From: CBDCUQ01 sp965222835
GTDB lineage: Bacteria > Pseudomonadota > Alphaproteobacteria > Rhizobiales > Hyphomicrobiaceae
Assembly (NCBI GenBank): GCA_965222835.1
Contig: CBDCUQ010000003.1
Span: forward strand, 930,001 to 994,000
Reading direction: 5' to 3'
Length of the DNA: 64,000 nucleotides
The position numbers and the translations under genes are program-made. Shown here one piece after another: positions 42,742 through 52,355 of the stretch. The notes below the pieces were generated by a model. That model saw nothing but the letters and a program-made list of their open reading frames with translations, did no database searches and was not told the DNA's origin. Within the stretch, counting starts at the first letter, position 1. Every line of letters begins with the position of its first letter.

Positions 42742-43962
42742 TCACTGCTGCCCCCAGATCTCGACAACCGCAGGTCTAAACTCGGTGAGAGGCTTGCCAT
42801 CCTGGAGTTTGCCCAGAAGATCGAAGCGCGTCCGGTATTGCGCCTTGATCGATTTGAGCTCGGCTTGATTGCCTTTGAGCTCAATCGGTCCGAACGGTTT
42901 TTCCGGGTCGACGCGCTCACGGCCATACTTGAACGTTTCGTCCCGCCCTTTTGCGTAGATGACCTGGATCTTCTTCAACGTAATCGGACTTTCGTGCACG
43001 ACGAGGCGCAGACTTCGGAACTTGCCTTCGTGGCGACCGATGGCGATGGCATCAGTGTCGTATCCGGTAAAATCCGCCGTTTGCGCGCCGAGCAGCACCC
43101 AGCCTTCGTTGTACCGGCGGCCCTCGCCGCCTGGCCCGAGCCAACCGTCGGCGTACTCGCCGGACACTTCTACCCGCGCCTGACCTTTGAAGTTTGCTTT
43201 GCTGCGATAATTGAGACGGACTTCCTTGATGAATTTGTCACCCCGGATATCCAGCCACTTGGTTCGCGTGTTCGCGGGAATCTTGGTATCGACGATGATC
43301 TCCTGGGTATCTCCGTCGAAATAAATGACGTCGATGGCGTTTATGTAGATGCTGTTCTTAAGAACACGCAGGCGCATACGGTCAAACTTTCCGACGTTGC
43401 CGCCAACCTTAATCACGTCCCTGTCGACCAAGAAGCCCACATCCTGATAGCCAAACATGACGCTGAAGCCATCGTACGTTCCGGGCGCCGACGTATCAGG
43501 CTTGGGATCTGTCTTCGCCGCAACCACACCGTCGCCTGTTAACGCCTTGGCGCGGCGCATGCGCGCTCCCAGCTTGGTTTGGATCCCCAATATTTCCAAT
43601 ACGGCCTTGCCACGGCCAGACTTATTGGTGACCTTGATCGTGTTTATGAAACGGTTGGTTTTCTTCGGGTTGATCGGACGGCTGCGCTGGCCCCGCCTCA
43701 TCTTGATCCGGCGGATCTCGTCATGAACTGACCCGTCGTCGTAAATCACTTGCACCTTCGAAAGAGTAATAGGCTTCTTTTTCGCGCGCACCCGTATTCC
43801 TCTGAACGCGCCCTTTGCCTTGCTGACATCGATGGTCGCTCCAGACTTTCTGAGGTCGAGCGTTTCTGTGGCGATGACGACGAGTTTTTCCTGCGCCGAT
43901 ACCGTCGCAGCAAATCCAGAAATCAGATAGCAGAGACCCGCAATAACGAGACTGCGAAACAT
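42742..43962 (-). CDS. Exported protein of three DUF2541-like repeats (B)
   Basis: 406 residues. A signal peptide ends near VSAQE. Three repeats follow. Repeats 2 and 3 align with the last two of protein A, sharing DRDVIKVGGNVGKFDRMRL-type openings, IPANTRTKWLDI and, at the end, EIWGQ. A Lys/Asp linker of about 35 residues separates repeat 1 from repeat 2. Protein A follows on the same strand after 221 bases. Function is unknown; it could be a structural or binding protein of the periplasm or surface. Confidence 0.7.
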   Translation of the reverse strand: MFRSLVIAGLCYLISGFAATVSAQEKLVVIATETLDLRKSGATIDVSKAKGAFRGIRVRAKKKPITLSKVQVIYDDGSVHDEIRRIKMRRGQRSRPINPKKTNRFINTIKVTNKSGRGKAVLEILGIQTKLGARMRRAKALTGDGVVAAKTDPKPDTSAPGTYDGFSVMFGYQDVGFLVDRDVIKVGGNVGKFDRMRLRVLKNSIYINAIDVIYFDGDTQEIIVDTKIPANTRTKWLDIRGDKFIKEVRLNYRSKANFKGQARVEVSGEYADGWLGPGGEGRRYNEGWVLLGAQTADFTGYDTDAIAIGRHEGKFRSLRLVVHESPITLKKIQVIYAKGRDETFKYGRERVDPEKPFGPIELKGNQAELKSIKAQYRTRFDLLGKLQDGKPLTEFRPAVVEIWGQQ

Positions 43963-44240
43963 GAGGTTTACTCCTAACTATGTAAGCTCCAAGTCGATTA
44001 CGCCGTCAGCCACGGTTGTCGATTGTTGTCCTACCTCAGTGTCAGACGGAAAAAAGTCTGTCAAATTGTGTTGTTCGCCGCTCGCCGGCAGCCTCGCTCC
44101 TGTTTGGAGCCGCGGGTCGGTCCATTGTGCGAAATGACAGCTGTCAGCGTTCGTATCGCAATGATGAGCTAGCCCGTGTTAGGTAGGACTGCGGCTTGAC
44201 CCCTTTTTCCGGTGCGGCGCCCGGCTGAAACTGAGACAAT

Positions 44241-45629
44241 ATGCGCTCGATGCTATCGCAGACGCTGACAGATGCGCTTACTGACGCCCTTCCCGGACGG
44301 GTCGGGACGGGCGAGGCTATACGCCGACAGCACGCCAACACCTTGACCTGGATTGCGAGCGAGCCGCCCGACTGCGTTGTCTGGCCGGAAACCACGGAGG
44401 AGGTGTCCGCGGTTGTTGGCATCGCCGCCGCTCATCGCGTGCCTATTATTCCATTTGGCGCGGGGACGTCTCTTGAAGGTCAAGTCAATGCGCCGGCGGG
44501 AGGCATATCGATCGATTTGTCGCGAATGAACCGCATCCTTTCTCTCAACTCCGCGGACCTAGACGTAGAGGTCGAAGCCGGTGTAACGCGCGACGAACTC
44601 GATGCGCACCTGCGCCACTCGGGGCTTTTCTTCCCGGTCGACCCGGGAACCGGCCAGGCCACCCTTGGCGGCATGGCCGCGACGCGCGCGTCGGGCACGA
44701 ACACCGTGCGTTACGGTACAATGCGCGACAATGTTCTCAGCCTCTCGGCCGTGCTTGCAGATGGATCGATTGCCAACACCGGCGGGCGAGCCCGCAAGTC
44801 GGCGGCCGGGTACGATCTCACGCGCCTCCTCATCGGATCGGAAGGAACACTTGGGATCATTACGAAGCTCCGGCTCAGGCTGCACCCGCGGCCGCAGTCG
44901 GTCGTCGGGGCGGTCGCCGCCTTTCAATCGCTTAAAGGTGCTTGCGACGCGGTGATTGCCGCCATCCAGTCGGGGCTTTCGCTTGCGCGCATCGAATTGC
45001 TCGATGCGCCCCAAATTCGCGCGGTTAACGCTTATTCCGGTCTGACGCGCGCCGAGCAGCCGACGCTATTTCTTGAGTTTCATGGCACGTCAGGTGCGAC
45101 GCGAGACGCTATTGAGGCGTTTTCGGAGATCGCCAGCGAGCACGGCTCACCGGGGCTCGAGTGGGCGGACAACGAAGACGCGCGCCGTGCGCTTTGGCGG
45201 GCCCGGCATGACGCGTTCTGGGCTGTTACAAGGGCCTGGCCCGACCGGACGGCGATTGTCACCGACGTGTGCGTGCCGGTCTCATGCCTCGCCAGGTGTA
45301 TCACCGAAACCGAAGCTGATTTCCGGGATGCGGGAATTCCGGCACCCATCACCGGGCACGTCGGCGACGGGAATTTTCACGCCATTGCAATGATTGATAC
45401 CGGTAATACGGGCGAACGCGCGGCGTTGGACCGTGTTCTCGCGCGCCTTGTCGACCGGGCCTTGGCGATGGATGGAACGTGCACGGGAGAGCATGGCATT
45501 GGGCAGGGAAAAATGGAGGCTCTTGCGCGCGAGATGCCCGGCGCGCTGCCGGTCATGCAGAGCATCAAGATCGCTCTTGACCCCTTGGGGATCCTAAACC
45601 CCGGTAAGATTTTCCCGGCTTCCGCGTGA
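44241..45629 (+). CDS. FAD-dependent D-lactate dehydrogenase / glycolate oxidase type
   Basis: 462 residues. The FAD_binding_4 domain is visible in PIIPFGAGTSLEGQ and PVDPGTGQATLGGMAATRASG. The FAD-oxidase_C domain has HVGDGNFH and CTGEHGIGQGK with the conserved metal/active-site His residues. Such enzymes oxidise D-lactate or related 2-hydroxyacids and pass electrons to cytochrome c or quinone. GlcD-type and Dld-type proteins cannot be separated here; no glcE or glcF follows, which favours the stand-alone cytochrome-type D-lactate dehydrogenase. Confidence 0.9.
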   Translation: MRSMLSQTLTDALTDALPGRVGTGEAIRRQHANTLTWIASEPPDCVVWPETTEEVSAVVGIAAAHRVPIIPFGAGTSLEGQVNAPAGGISIDLSRMNRILSLNSADLDVEVEAGVTRDELDAHLRHSGLFFPVDPGTGQATLGGMAATRASGTNTVRYGTMRDNVLSLSAVLADGSIANTGGRARKSAAGYDLTRLLIGSEGTLGIITKLRLRLHPRPQSVVGAVAAFQSLKGACDAVIAAIQSGLSLARIELLDAPQIRAVNAYSGLTRAEQPTLFLEFHGTSGATRDAIEAFSEIASEHGSPGLEWADNEDARRALWRARHDAFWAVTRAWPDRTAIVTDVCVPVSCLARCITETEADFRDAGIPAPITGHVGDGNFHAIAMIDTGNTGERAALDRVLARLVDRALAMDGTCTGEHGIGQGKMEALAREMPGALPVMQSIKIALDPLGILNPGKIFPASA

Positions 45630-45642
45630 GAGGCGCGCTCGG

Positions 45643-45657
45643 GTAAGCATTCGTTAA
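45643..45657 (+). promoter_or_regulatory. CtrA-like site upstream of the GDP-mannose dehydrogenase gene
   Basis: GTAA, seven bases, TTAA matches the CtrA consensus TTAA-N7-TTAA at seven of eight fixed positions and lies about 140 bases before the start. CtrA is a cell-cycle regulator of alphaproteobacteria that often controls surface genes. A single weak match can arise by chance. Confidence 0.3.
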
Positions 45658-45792
45658 GCATACGCTTGAAGGCCCTATTAAGTCCGATCATGGCAATGAT
45701 GACCACGTGGCCCAGAGCTGCGCCTCGCTGGCGCGCTCGTTAGCGGCTCTTGAAACACGAGGCTGATCACTGGCGTGGGCAAGACTTATTCC

Positions 45793-47460
45793 ATGACTCG
45801 CGCCGACCCGAAGGCCCCGGAGAAGGTTCAATCGGCGAGTCACGTGTCCATGCGCCCGCTTTCAGCCAAACTTTCCCAACGCGCAAACGGCTTGCTGGCT
45901 GTTGGACTTGAGCTCGACGAACTCGTGCCAGGTGTCAAATCCCGAGCCAAGCCGAAGCCGCCTCTGGCAAAGCCGATCTCCAAAAAGGCACCTGAGGCAC
46001 GAGGAAAGACGACAAAGGCCAAATCCGGCAACACGGTCAAATGCAAGTCGCGACCGGCCGAGGGCGGACTTTCGCGCGAGCAGGCATATGCCAACTTTGC
46101 GACGACCGCGTTTGAGCTTAGCAAGCCTGCGATCAGTGTCGTCGGTCTTGGCTATGTCGGCGCCGTCTCGATGGCCTGCCTTTCGAAACTCGGTTTTCGC
46201 ATGGTCGGTACGGACATCTCGGCCGAGAAGGTGCGGATCATCAAGTCAGGCCGTTCGCCGATTGTTGAAGAGGGATTGGGCGAACTTCTCGACGAGGGCG
46301 TCCGCGCGGACAGGATTGATACGACCCAAGATTTGGTTGCCGCGGTGCTCGACACGGAAGTGACCTTCCTTTCGGTCGGCACGCCGACCAGCAAGGACGG
46401 CGGCTGCGATTACACCTACGTGCGCGCTGCCTGCAAGGACATCGGAAAAGCCCTGGCCAAAAAAGCCAGCTATCATGTGGTGGTTCTGCGCTGCTCAGTG
46501 CCGCCTGGGACCACCATGCATGTGGTTGTGCCTGAGATCGAACAAGCGTCCGGTAAGAAGCTGGGCCGCGATTTTGGTGTTTGCTTCAGTCCGGAATTCC
46601 TGCGTGAAGGTGTTGCGGTAGCCGATTTCTTCGCGCCGCCAAAAACCGTGGTAGGCGCTTCCGATAAGAGGGCGGAAGCAACCGTTTCCGAGATTTTTTC
46701 TACCATCGACAGCTCCGTGATTTTTACCAACATCGAAGCCGCAGAGATGGTGAAATACATCGACAACGTCTGGCACGCGGCAAAAGTTGCTTTCGGAAAC
46801 GAGGTTGGGCGCCTTTGCAAGTCGCTCGGTATCGATAGCCACACGGTGATGGACATATTTGTGCGCGATACAAAGCTCAATCTGTCGCCGTATTACCTGA
46901 AACCCGGCTTTGCTTTTGGCGGATCGTGCCTTCCCAAAGAAGTGCGCGCGGTCAGTCATATTGCGGCCAAGCGCGGTGTTGATCTGCCGCTGATCAACAG
47001 TCTCATCCCGAGCAACAAGAAGCACATTGAGCGTGTTATCGAGCTGTTGGCGCCTTACAAGAACAAGCGGATCGGCTTCCTGGGCGTGACCTTTAAACCC
47101 GGAACTGACGATCTTCGCGAGAGCCCAACGCTCGACGTCATGTCGGTTCTCCTCTCCAATGGGTGCAAGATAAAGGCCTACGATCCCAACCTTGATTTCG
47201 AGGCCCTGTTGAAAGAGCAGATGGCTTACATTCGCAGGACCGCTCCACATCACGCGACGCTGATGGACAGACTGCCGTCTCTTTGTGTGAAGAACGCCAA
47301 GTCTTTGATGGAGACCTGCGACGTGGTTGTGGTCAGCCATGCTACGGGTGAATTCCGCCGTGCCGTTTGCGGCCGGCCGCCGGGCGTGTACATTCTCGAT
47401 CTTGCCCGGATCTTCAAGGCGCCCCCCGCCGACCGCAGCTATCAAGGTGTTGCGTGGTAG
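45793..47460 (+). CDS. GDP-mannose/UDP-sugar 6-dehydrogenase (AlgD type) with N-terminal extension
   Basis: 555 residues from the ATG at 45793 (GTG at 45775 also possible; ribosome site poor). The first 115 residues are a basic, Lys/Ala/Pro-rich extension absent from the family. Then come the Rossmann motif SVVGLGYVGAVSMACLS, the central domain with AEMVKYIDNVWHAAKVAF, and the catalytic motif AFGGSCLPKEVRA with Cys379, whose LPKEVRA wording matches GDP-mannose dehydrogenase. The product GDP-mannuronate feeds alginate-like polymers, and a PL14-like gene lies downstream, but no alginate polymerase genes are here. Confidence 0.88.
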   Translation: MTRADPKAPEKVQSASHVSMRPLSAKLSQRANGLLAVGLELDELVPGVKSRAKPKPPLAKPISKKAPEARGKTTKAKSGNTVKCKSRPAEGGLSREQAYANFATTAFELSKPAISVVGLGYVGAVSMACLSKLGFRMVGTDISAEKVRIIKSGRSPIVEEGLGELLDEGVRADRIDTTQDLVAAVLDTEVTFLSVGTPTSKDGGCDYTYVRAACKDIGKALAKKASYHVVVLRCSVPPGTTMHVVVPEIEQASGKKLGRDFGVCFSPEFLREGVAVADFFAPPKTVVGASDKRAEATVSEIFSTIDSSVIFTNIEAAEMVKYIDNVWHAAKVAFGNEVGRLCKSLGIDSHTVMDIFVRDTKLNLSPYYLKPGFAFGGSCLPKEVRAVSHIAAKRGVDLPLINSLIPSNKKHIERVIELLAPYKNKRIGFLGVTFKPGTDDLRESPTLDVMSVLLSNGCKIKAYDPNLDFEALLKEQMAYIRRTAPHHATLMDRLPSLCVKNAKSLMETCDVVVVSHATGEFRRAVCGRPPGVYILDLARIFKAPPADRSYQGVAW

Positions 47461-47678
47461 GCCACGCACTGCTTGCCAACGGGCCGAAGTCACAGGATTT
47501 TTCTGCCTCCCAACCCGCGGCGTTACAATTCCTTTACCGCGTCAGACGTTGCCGGCCGCTTTGGGGCCAATGCGCGAAGTTTCGATCAAAATTTAGCGAA
47601 TTGCATAAGTCTTCATGAGGACCGGCCGCCTATTCTCCACCCAGAACCAAGGGGTACATTTGGACTACGCAACGAATT

Positions 47679-50177
47679 ATGGCGGTCATTAACGGCACGA
47701 CATCCGACGATGCTCTGATGGGCACAGCGACAGCCGACGTCATTTCTGGCGGCGACGGCAGAGATAAGATTCGCGGTCAGCACGGAAATGACACGATTTA
47801 TGGCGGTGACGGCAATGACATCATCCAAGCGGAATACGGCGACGATGTCGTGTATGGCGGGCTTGGACGCGATTTTGTTGGTGGCGGTGCAGGACAGGAC
47901 GTCGTCTACGGCGGAGAAGGCAACGACGGGTTCTATGGCGGTGGCGACGACGATTCCATGTATGGCGAGGCCGGAGCCGACAAGATCCGTGGCGATGGCG
48001 GCAACGACTATCTGAGTGGCGGTGCCGACAACGATTGGATCACCGGTGGAACCGGGCACGATACCATCGATGGAGGAACGGGCGACGACTCCCTCTACGG
48101 CGATGTTGGCAACGACGAATTTGTAATTCGTACAGGCGAGGGTAATGACACGATCGATGGTGGACTGGGTTTCGATACCGTCGTGTTGGAACTCAGCTCC
48201 AGCGACGTGACCACTGGTTTCAGAATTGAGCTCCAGGACTATCAAGTTTGGTTCCAGGACCTAATCGATGCGGCAGGCGGCACTATCAACGCTCTTGCGG
48301 GCCAGCCCACCGGAGCATGGTTCTCGTTTACAACACCGGGTCTCACCCTAGGTGGCATTGAAAATCTCGTCATTACGTTGGATGGCACGGAGATCCCGGT
48401 CGACGACGTCGTCAACATGGCTCCTGTAGCCGACGCGTTGGTGGCGGTTGCAACGGATGAAGACATACCCTTGGCCGGAAGCGTTGTTGCGACCGATGGC
48501 AATGGCGATGCGTTGACCTGGAGCGTGGTGACGGGCCCTTCCAACGGCACGCTGTCACTCGATTCAGGAACCGGTGCTTACATGTACCTTTCCGACGCTC
48601 ACTACAGTGGCTCCGATTCCTTTGAGGTCATGGTGACCGACGGTTGGGGTGGCTCCGTCATTCAGCAGGTCGATGTCACGGTGAACCCCATCGCGGACGC
48701 ACCGACACTGGGCGTCTTAGACCAGACACTCTCCGGCCTGACGCTTACGGGCGGTGCAGCCGACGATACGCTCGTTGGTGGCATCGGCAGCGATAGCATT
48801 AGCGGCGGCGCTGGCAACGACGCGCTCTACGGCGACGGCTCAGGCCGCATTGGCGGAGCACTCAATATTGCCGCCGCGCTTGTCGACCTCGATGGCTCTG
48901 AGACCCTTTCTGTCCTGATCGCGGGGGTCCCGGCTGACGCAACGCTTTCCGCCGGGACAAAGAACGTGGACGGAACCTGGAGCCTGACGGAGGCCGATCT
49001 TTCTGGTCTCACGATCGAGGCGTCCGACAGTGCGGGCTTTACGCTCACGGTGACCGCGACCGCGACGGAAGCGGCCGGCGGATCCGCGGCGACGATGCAA
49101 ACGATGACCGTAAGCATTGGATCGGGGCCTGCCCTTGACATGCTCGACGGTGGCGCAGGAAACGATACGCTGCGTGGCGGTTCGGATGACAACATACTGA
49201 TTGGCGGCGACGGTAACGACGTCGTCAGGGGTCAGGGGGGTGATGACTGGGTCATCGCCGGTGCCGGAAACGACAGTTATCACGGTGGCCGAGGATTCGA
49301 CGTTCTCGATATGTCGAATGCAACGGGGGCGGTCACTGTCGATCTGCGCGGTGGCACGGCGACCGGTATGGGGAACGATAGCGCCGTCGGCTTCGAAGGC
49401 CTCGTCGGTTCCGACTTCGATGATAGCCTGATAGGAAATTCTGTTAACAGCTGGATCGATGGAGGTGCCGGCGACGACACAATCTCCGGCCGGCGCGGCA
49501 GAGACACGCTCGAAGGCGGGGACGGCAACGACAAGATAAACGGCGGCCGGGGGTTTGATCTCATTTACGACGGACAAGGCGACGACCACGTCAACGCAGG
49601 TAGAGGCAACGACACCGTCATCGCGGGCGGTGGCGCGAACCGGTATGATGGCGGGCGTGGCTACGATACGATCGATTACTCGCAGGCCACGTCCGGTGTA
49701 GCGATCGATCTCGATGCCAGGTCTGTCACGGGCTGGAGCAACGACACCGTTAATAGATTCGAGATCGTCATTGCCACGGATTTCGATGACTCCATTACCG
49801 GAAGTGCGAACGACGAGTGGCTCAGCGGCGGGGGCGGTGCCGACACGATCCAAAGTCTTGCCGGCGCGGATGCGATCGAAGGTGGTGCAGATACGGATTT
49901 CTTCGTTTGGGAGAGCCGTGACGTCATGCAGGGGCGCACATACCTCGGCATGGATACAATCAAGGATTACGAGGCTGGTGAAACGCTCGACATCAGCGAT
50001 CTCATTTCGCTCAGCGGCGGGCAAACACTTGCCGATGTGGTGCAAGTCACGGACGGGGCTTCCGGTACAGTCATCTCCGTCGACATGGGGCGTAGCTTTG
50101 CCGATGTCGTTTTACTGGAAGGGGTTCACGGAGAGTCCCTGTCCTCACTCCTCGGCAGCGGCGTGCTTCTGGTGTGA
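47679..50177 (+). CDS. RTX (hemolysin-type calcium-binding) secreted protein
   Basis: 832 residues, acidic, no cysteine, no Sec signal. Blocks of GGxGxDxxx nonapeptides occur at about residues 25-170, 360-385, 485-530 and 575-735. A cadherin-like domain (about 250-345, with VATDGNGDALTWSV and YSGSDSFEVMV) sits between the first two. The end resembles type I secretion targets: DTIKDYEAGETLDISDL and a final hydrophobic GVLLV. Calcium-binding parallel beta rolls fold outside the cell. No catalytic domain is visible, so an adhesin or surface-layer role is likely. It precedes type I secretion genes by 167 bases. Confidence 0.93.
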   Translation: MAVINGTTSDDALMGTATADVISGGDGRDKIRGQHGNDTIYGGDGNDIIQAEYGDDVVYGGLGRDFVGGGAGQDVVYGGEGNDGFYGGGDDDSMYGEAGADKIRGDGGNDYLSGGADNDWITGGTGHDTIDGGTGDDSLYGDVGNDEFVIRTGEGNDTIDGGLGFDTVVLELSSSDVTTGFRIELQDYQVWFQDLIDAAGGTINALAGQPTGAWFSFTTPGLTLGGIENLVITLDGTEIPVDDVVNMAPVADALVAVATDEDIPLAGSVVATDGNGDALTWSVVTGPSNGTLSLDSGTGAYMYLSDAHYSGSDSFEVMVTDGWGGSVIQQVDVTVNPIADAPTLGVLDQTLSGLTLTGGAADDTLVGGIGSDSISGGAGNDALYGDGSGRIGGALNIAAALVDLDGSETLSVLIAGVPADATLSAGTKNVDGTWSLTEADLSGLTIEASDSAGFTLTVTATATEAAGGSAATMQTMTVSIGSGPALDMLDGGAGNDTLRGGSDDNILIGGDGNDVVRGQGGDDWVIAGAGNDSYHGGRGFDVLDMSNATGAVTVDLRGGTATGMGNDSAVGFEGLVGSDFDDSLIGNSVNSWIDGGAGDDTISGRRGRDTLEGGDGNDKINGGRGFDLIYDGQGDDHVNAGRGNDTVIAGGGANRYDGGRGYDTIDYSQATSGVAIDLDARSVTGWSNDTVNRFEIVIATDFDDSITGSANDEWLSGGGGADTIQSLAGADAIEGGADTDFFVWESRDVMQGRTYLGMDTIKDYEAGETLDISDLISLSGGQTLADVVQVTDGASGTVISVDMGRSFADVVLLEGVHGESLSSLLGSGVLLV

Positions 50178-50344
50178 CGCGCGAATTGCGCTGCTTAAAT
50201 GCGTGCGGAACACTGTTCGATCATAGTCCGGCGGCGCATTGCACCTGATGGTTAGCAAATCCTTTACACGTTCTCTCTAGTCTTCAGGGATGGCGGGGGC
50301 CCTATTCCCGAATCCGCCGTCTGTTCTTTTCCGAGGATTGTGCG

Positions 50345-51364
50345 ATGCGTGCCTCGAGGCAAATGCTGAGCGAAGTGCGCCGGGCCTTCTGGTTGGCGGG
50401 ACTTCTCGGTGGATGCATCTCTCTTCTTACTCTTTTGACCGCACGCCTTGCTGCCGAAATGCTCGATGCGGCGGTACCGCTCGGAAACCTTCAGGCCTTT
50501 GTTGTCCTCGTCGTGCTTGTGGCCGGATGCACGCTCGCGATCGCATTTACATCTTTCATGCGCGACAACATTCTTTGCCGTGCCGGTCTATGGCTGCACC
50601 ATGAGCTGGGGCACGCCGTTCGGGCCGGAGGCGGACGGGCTTCTCTTCGAAAGCAAGACAGGGATGGCGTAACATCTGCGCTCGACACTTTCACGGCATT
50701 TATGACCAGTGTCACGGCCGGACGCGCCGTCCAATCCGTCTGGGCCCCTGTGTATGTCGTGGCGCTTTATATCGTCGAGCCCATATTCGCGGGTATTGCC
50801 GTTTGCGCTGCATTGGCCCTTACAGGCATGGGACTGTGGCTTGCTAAAGGGATTGCCGACGTTCCACAGGATGCACGACGTGCGCACGCCGAGGCCGATG
50901 CGGCAACTTCGGCTTCACCTCAAAGCTCAACCGTCCAAAGCGTCGAGGCTTGGGAGCACGCCAACTGCTTCTTCGTTGCGGCTTGCTATGCGAGACATAA
51001 GAGGACCGGGCTCGCGCATGCCTTAGTACTTGCGATCCGGGGCGGCGCACTGTTGGCCGCATTGAGCCTCCTGGCCTGGTGGGCCGCGAACGGGACAGGT
51101 CTGCTCGGAACGTGGATTGCGGGCGCTTTTTTGCTGGATCGGCTTCTTGCGCCCCTCGGCGCCGTGGCCTGTTCGGCGGCGACTGTCAGAGACGCCTGTT
51201 CCGCGTACCGGAGGCTTCGCAACCTCGCCCATTCAACCCGAAATCCGGCTCTTGCCGCGCAGAGGGCGGGCCTTCAAGACACGGGCCCGGTAAAGCCAGT
51301 CACCGCTCACTCTAAGTCCACACCGCACCGATTGACTCAGCCCGCAAGCCAAGCGCTGCATTAG
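50345..51364 (+). CDS. Type I secretion permease domain without ATPase (PrtD-like)
   Basis: 339 residues. About six hydrophobic helices match the membrane domain of PrtD-family type I secretion ABC transporters, including the late signature GAFLLDRLLAPLGAVACSA followed by AYRRLRNLA. In normal members an ATPase domain of about 230 residues follows; here the protein ends after a 45-residue polar tail and no Walker A, signature or Walker B motif is present in any frame up to the next gene. Either an ATPase is supplied in trans or the permease has a new role. It is the first gene of a tight operon with HlyD (13 bases apart). Confidence 0.8.
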   Translation: MRASRQMLSEVRRAFWLAGLLGGCISLLTLLTARLAAEMLDAAVPLGNLQAFVVLVVLVAGCTLAIAFTSFMRDNILCRAGLWLHHELGHAVRAGGGRASLRKQDRDGVTSALDTFTAFMTSVTAGRAVQSVWAPVYVVALYIVEPIFAGIAVCAALALTGMGLWLAKGIADVPQDARRAHAEADAATSASPQSSTVQSVEAWEHANCFFVAACYARHKRTGLAHALVLAIRGGALLAALSLLAWWAANGTGLLGTWIAGAFLLDRLLAPLGAVACSAATVRDACSAYRRLRNLAHSTRNPALAAQRAGLQDTGPVKPVTAHSKSTPHRLTQPASQALH

Positions 51365-51377
51365 GACATGCCTTACA

Positions 51378-52337
51378 ATGGTTGCCAACGCACAAAATTC
51401 CGAGACCGATCAGACGGAGCCGAAACTCCGCGTTGGAGGGCCGCTCTGTCTCGGCCTTGTTGTCGTGGCTGCGTGCCTCGGCGGTACGGTTCTGGCGGCC
51501 ACGTACACCAGCGTTCAAAGTGCAACCGTCTTGCAGGGGGTTTTGGCGGACGGTCATATCGTGCCGGTTGCGCATAAGCGCGGCGGAATGATTGCGCGTG
51601 TTCTCGTTGCCGACGGCCAGGACGTATCGGCGGGTGATGTTCTCGTTACGCTGGACACCCGGACCATCGAAGAGGAAATCGGGGCGCTTCGCGCCGAACT
51701 CGAGGCTGCTGAGCTAGAGGTCAAGGCGGCCACGCTTGCGGCCGAGACGGAAGCAAATCTCGCGAAACGGAAGCTGGCGTCGAAGAAGCGTGTGGTTGAG
51801 CTTCAAGAGCAAGCCAAGAAGGCTGCAAAAGAGATTTCCAGCCTTACGGCCCGAATTGCATCTGCCGGCAAGGAGCTAGAGACAAGCGCGGTCCGTGCAC
51901 CGGCGGGTGGCCGCGTGCGTGGTCTGCGCGTGTCGAGCCCGGGTGGCATCGTTGTGCCTGGAGGTACGATTCTCGAAATCGTCCCGGAAGGGAGTGCACT
52001 GATTGCAGACGTGCGCTGGCCGGCACCTGTCACGAAGGTGGTCGAGATTGGCGCACCGGCGTACATCCATCCTTTGAGGCCGGATGGCACGGGCTTGCCG
52101 GCGCTTTCGGGTAAGCTCGCATGGATTTCGCAGAGCCGGCTATCGGACGCGGAGACCGGACAGACCTATGTTCTGGCGCGCTTTGAAATAGAGAGACTCG
52201 AGGCCTCCCCCACGAGCAAGGTGCCGCTCGAGGCAGGCGCGCGCGCCCGGGTCGTGGTGCCCGGTGAGACGCGAACGCTCCTCGACCGGCTTTCCGCGCC
52301 CGTAAGGGAATATTTCACAATTGCCGGCAAGATCTGA
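51378..52337 (+). CDS. HlyD-family periplasmic adaptor, short form
   Basis: 319 residues, about 100 shorter than typical type I secretion adaptors. A membrane anchor (about 20-45) precedes the first half-lipoyl motif (HIVPVAHKRGGMIARVLV with DGQDVSAGDVLVTLDT), a coiled coil (about 98-165, shorter than in HlyD) and the second half-lipoyl segment APAGGRVRGLRVSSPGG. A beta-barrel part ends the protein. It would bridge the inner-membrane permease to an outer-membrane TolC. The short coiled coil implies a different reach or partner. It is 18 bases from the next gene. Confidence 0.88.
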   Translation: MVANAQNSETDQTEPKLRVGGPLCLGLVVVAACLGGTVLAATYTSVQSATVLQGVLADGHIVPVAHKRGGMIARVLVADGQDVSAGDVLVTLDTRTIEEEIGALRAELEAAELEVKAATLAAETEANLAKRKLASKKRVVELQEQAKKAAKEISSLTARIASAGKELETSAVRAPAGGRVRGLRVSSPGGIVVPGGTILEIVPEGSALIADVRWPAPVTKVVEIGAPAYIHPLRPDGTGLPALSGKLAWISQSRLSDAETGQTYVLARFEIERLEASPTSKVPLEAGARARVVVPGETRTLLDRLSAPVREYFTIAGKI

Positions 52338-52355
52338 GAACTCCGGAGATCACAA

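Noticed and set aside
47679..50177. Repeated sequence resembling a CRISPR or satellite array
   Set aside because: The periodicity is the nonapeptide calcium-binding repeat of the RTX coding sequence; units vary and are in frame.
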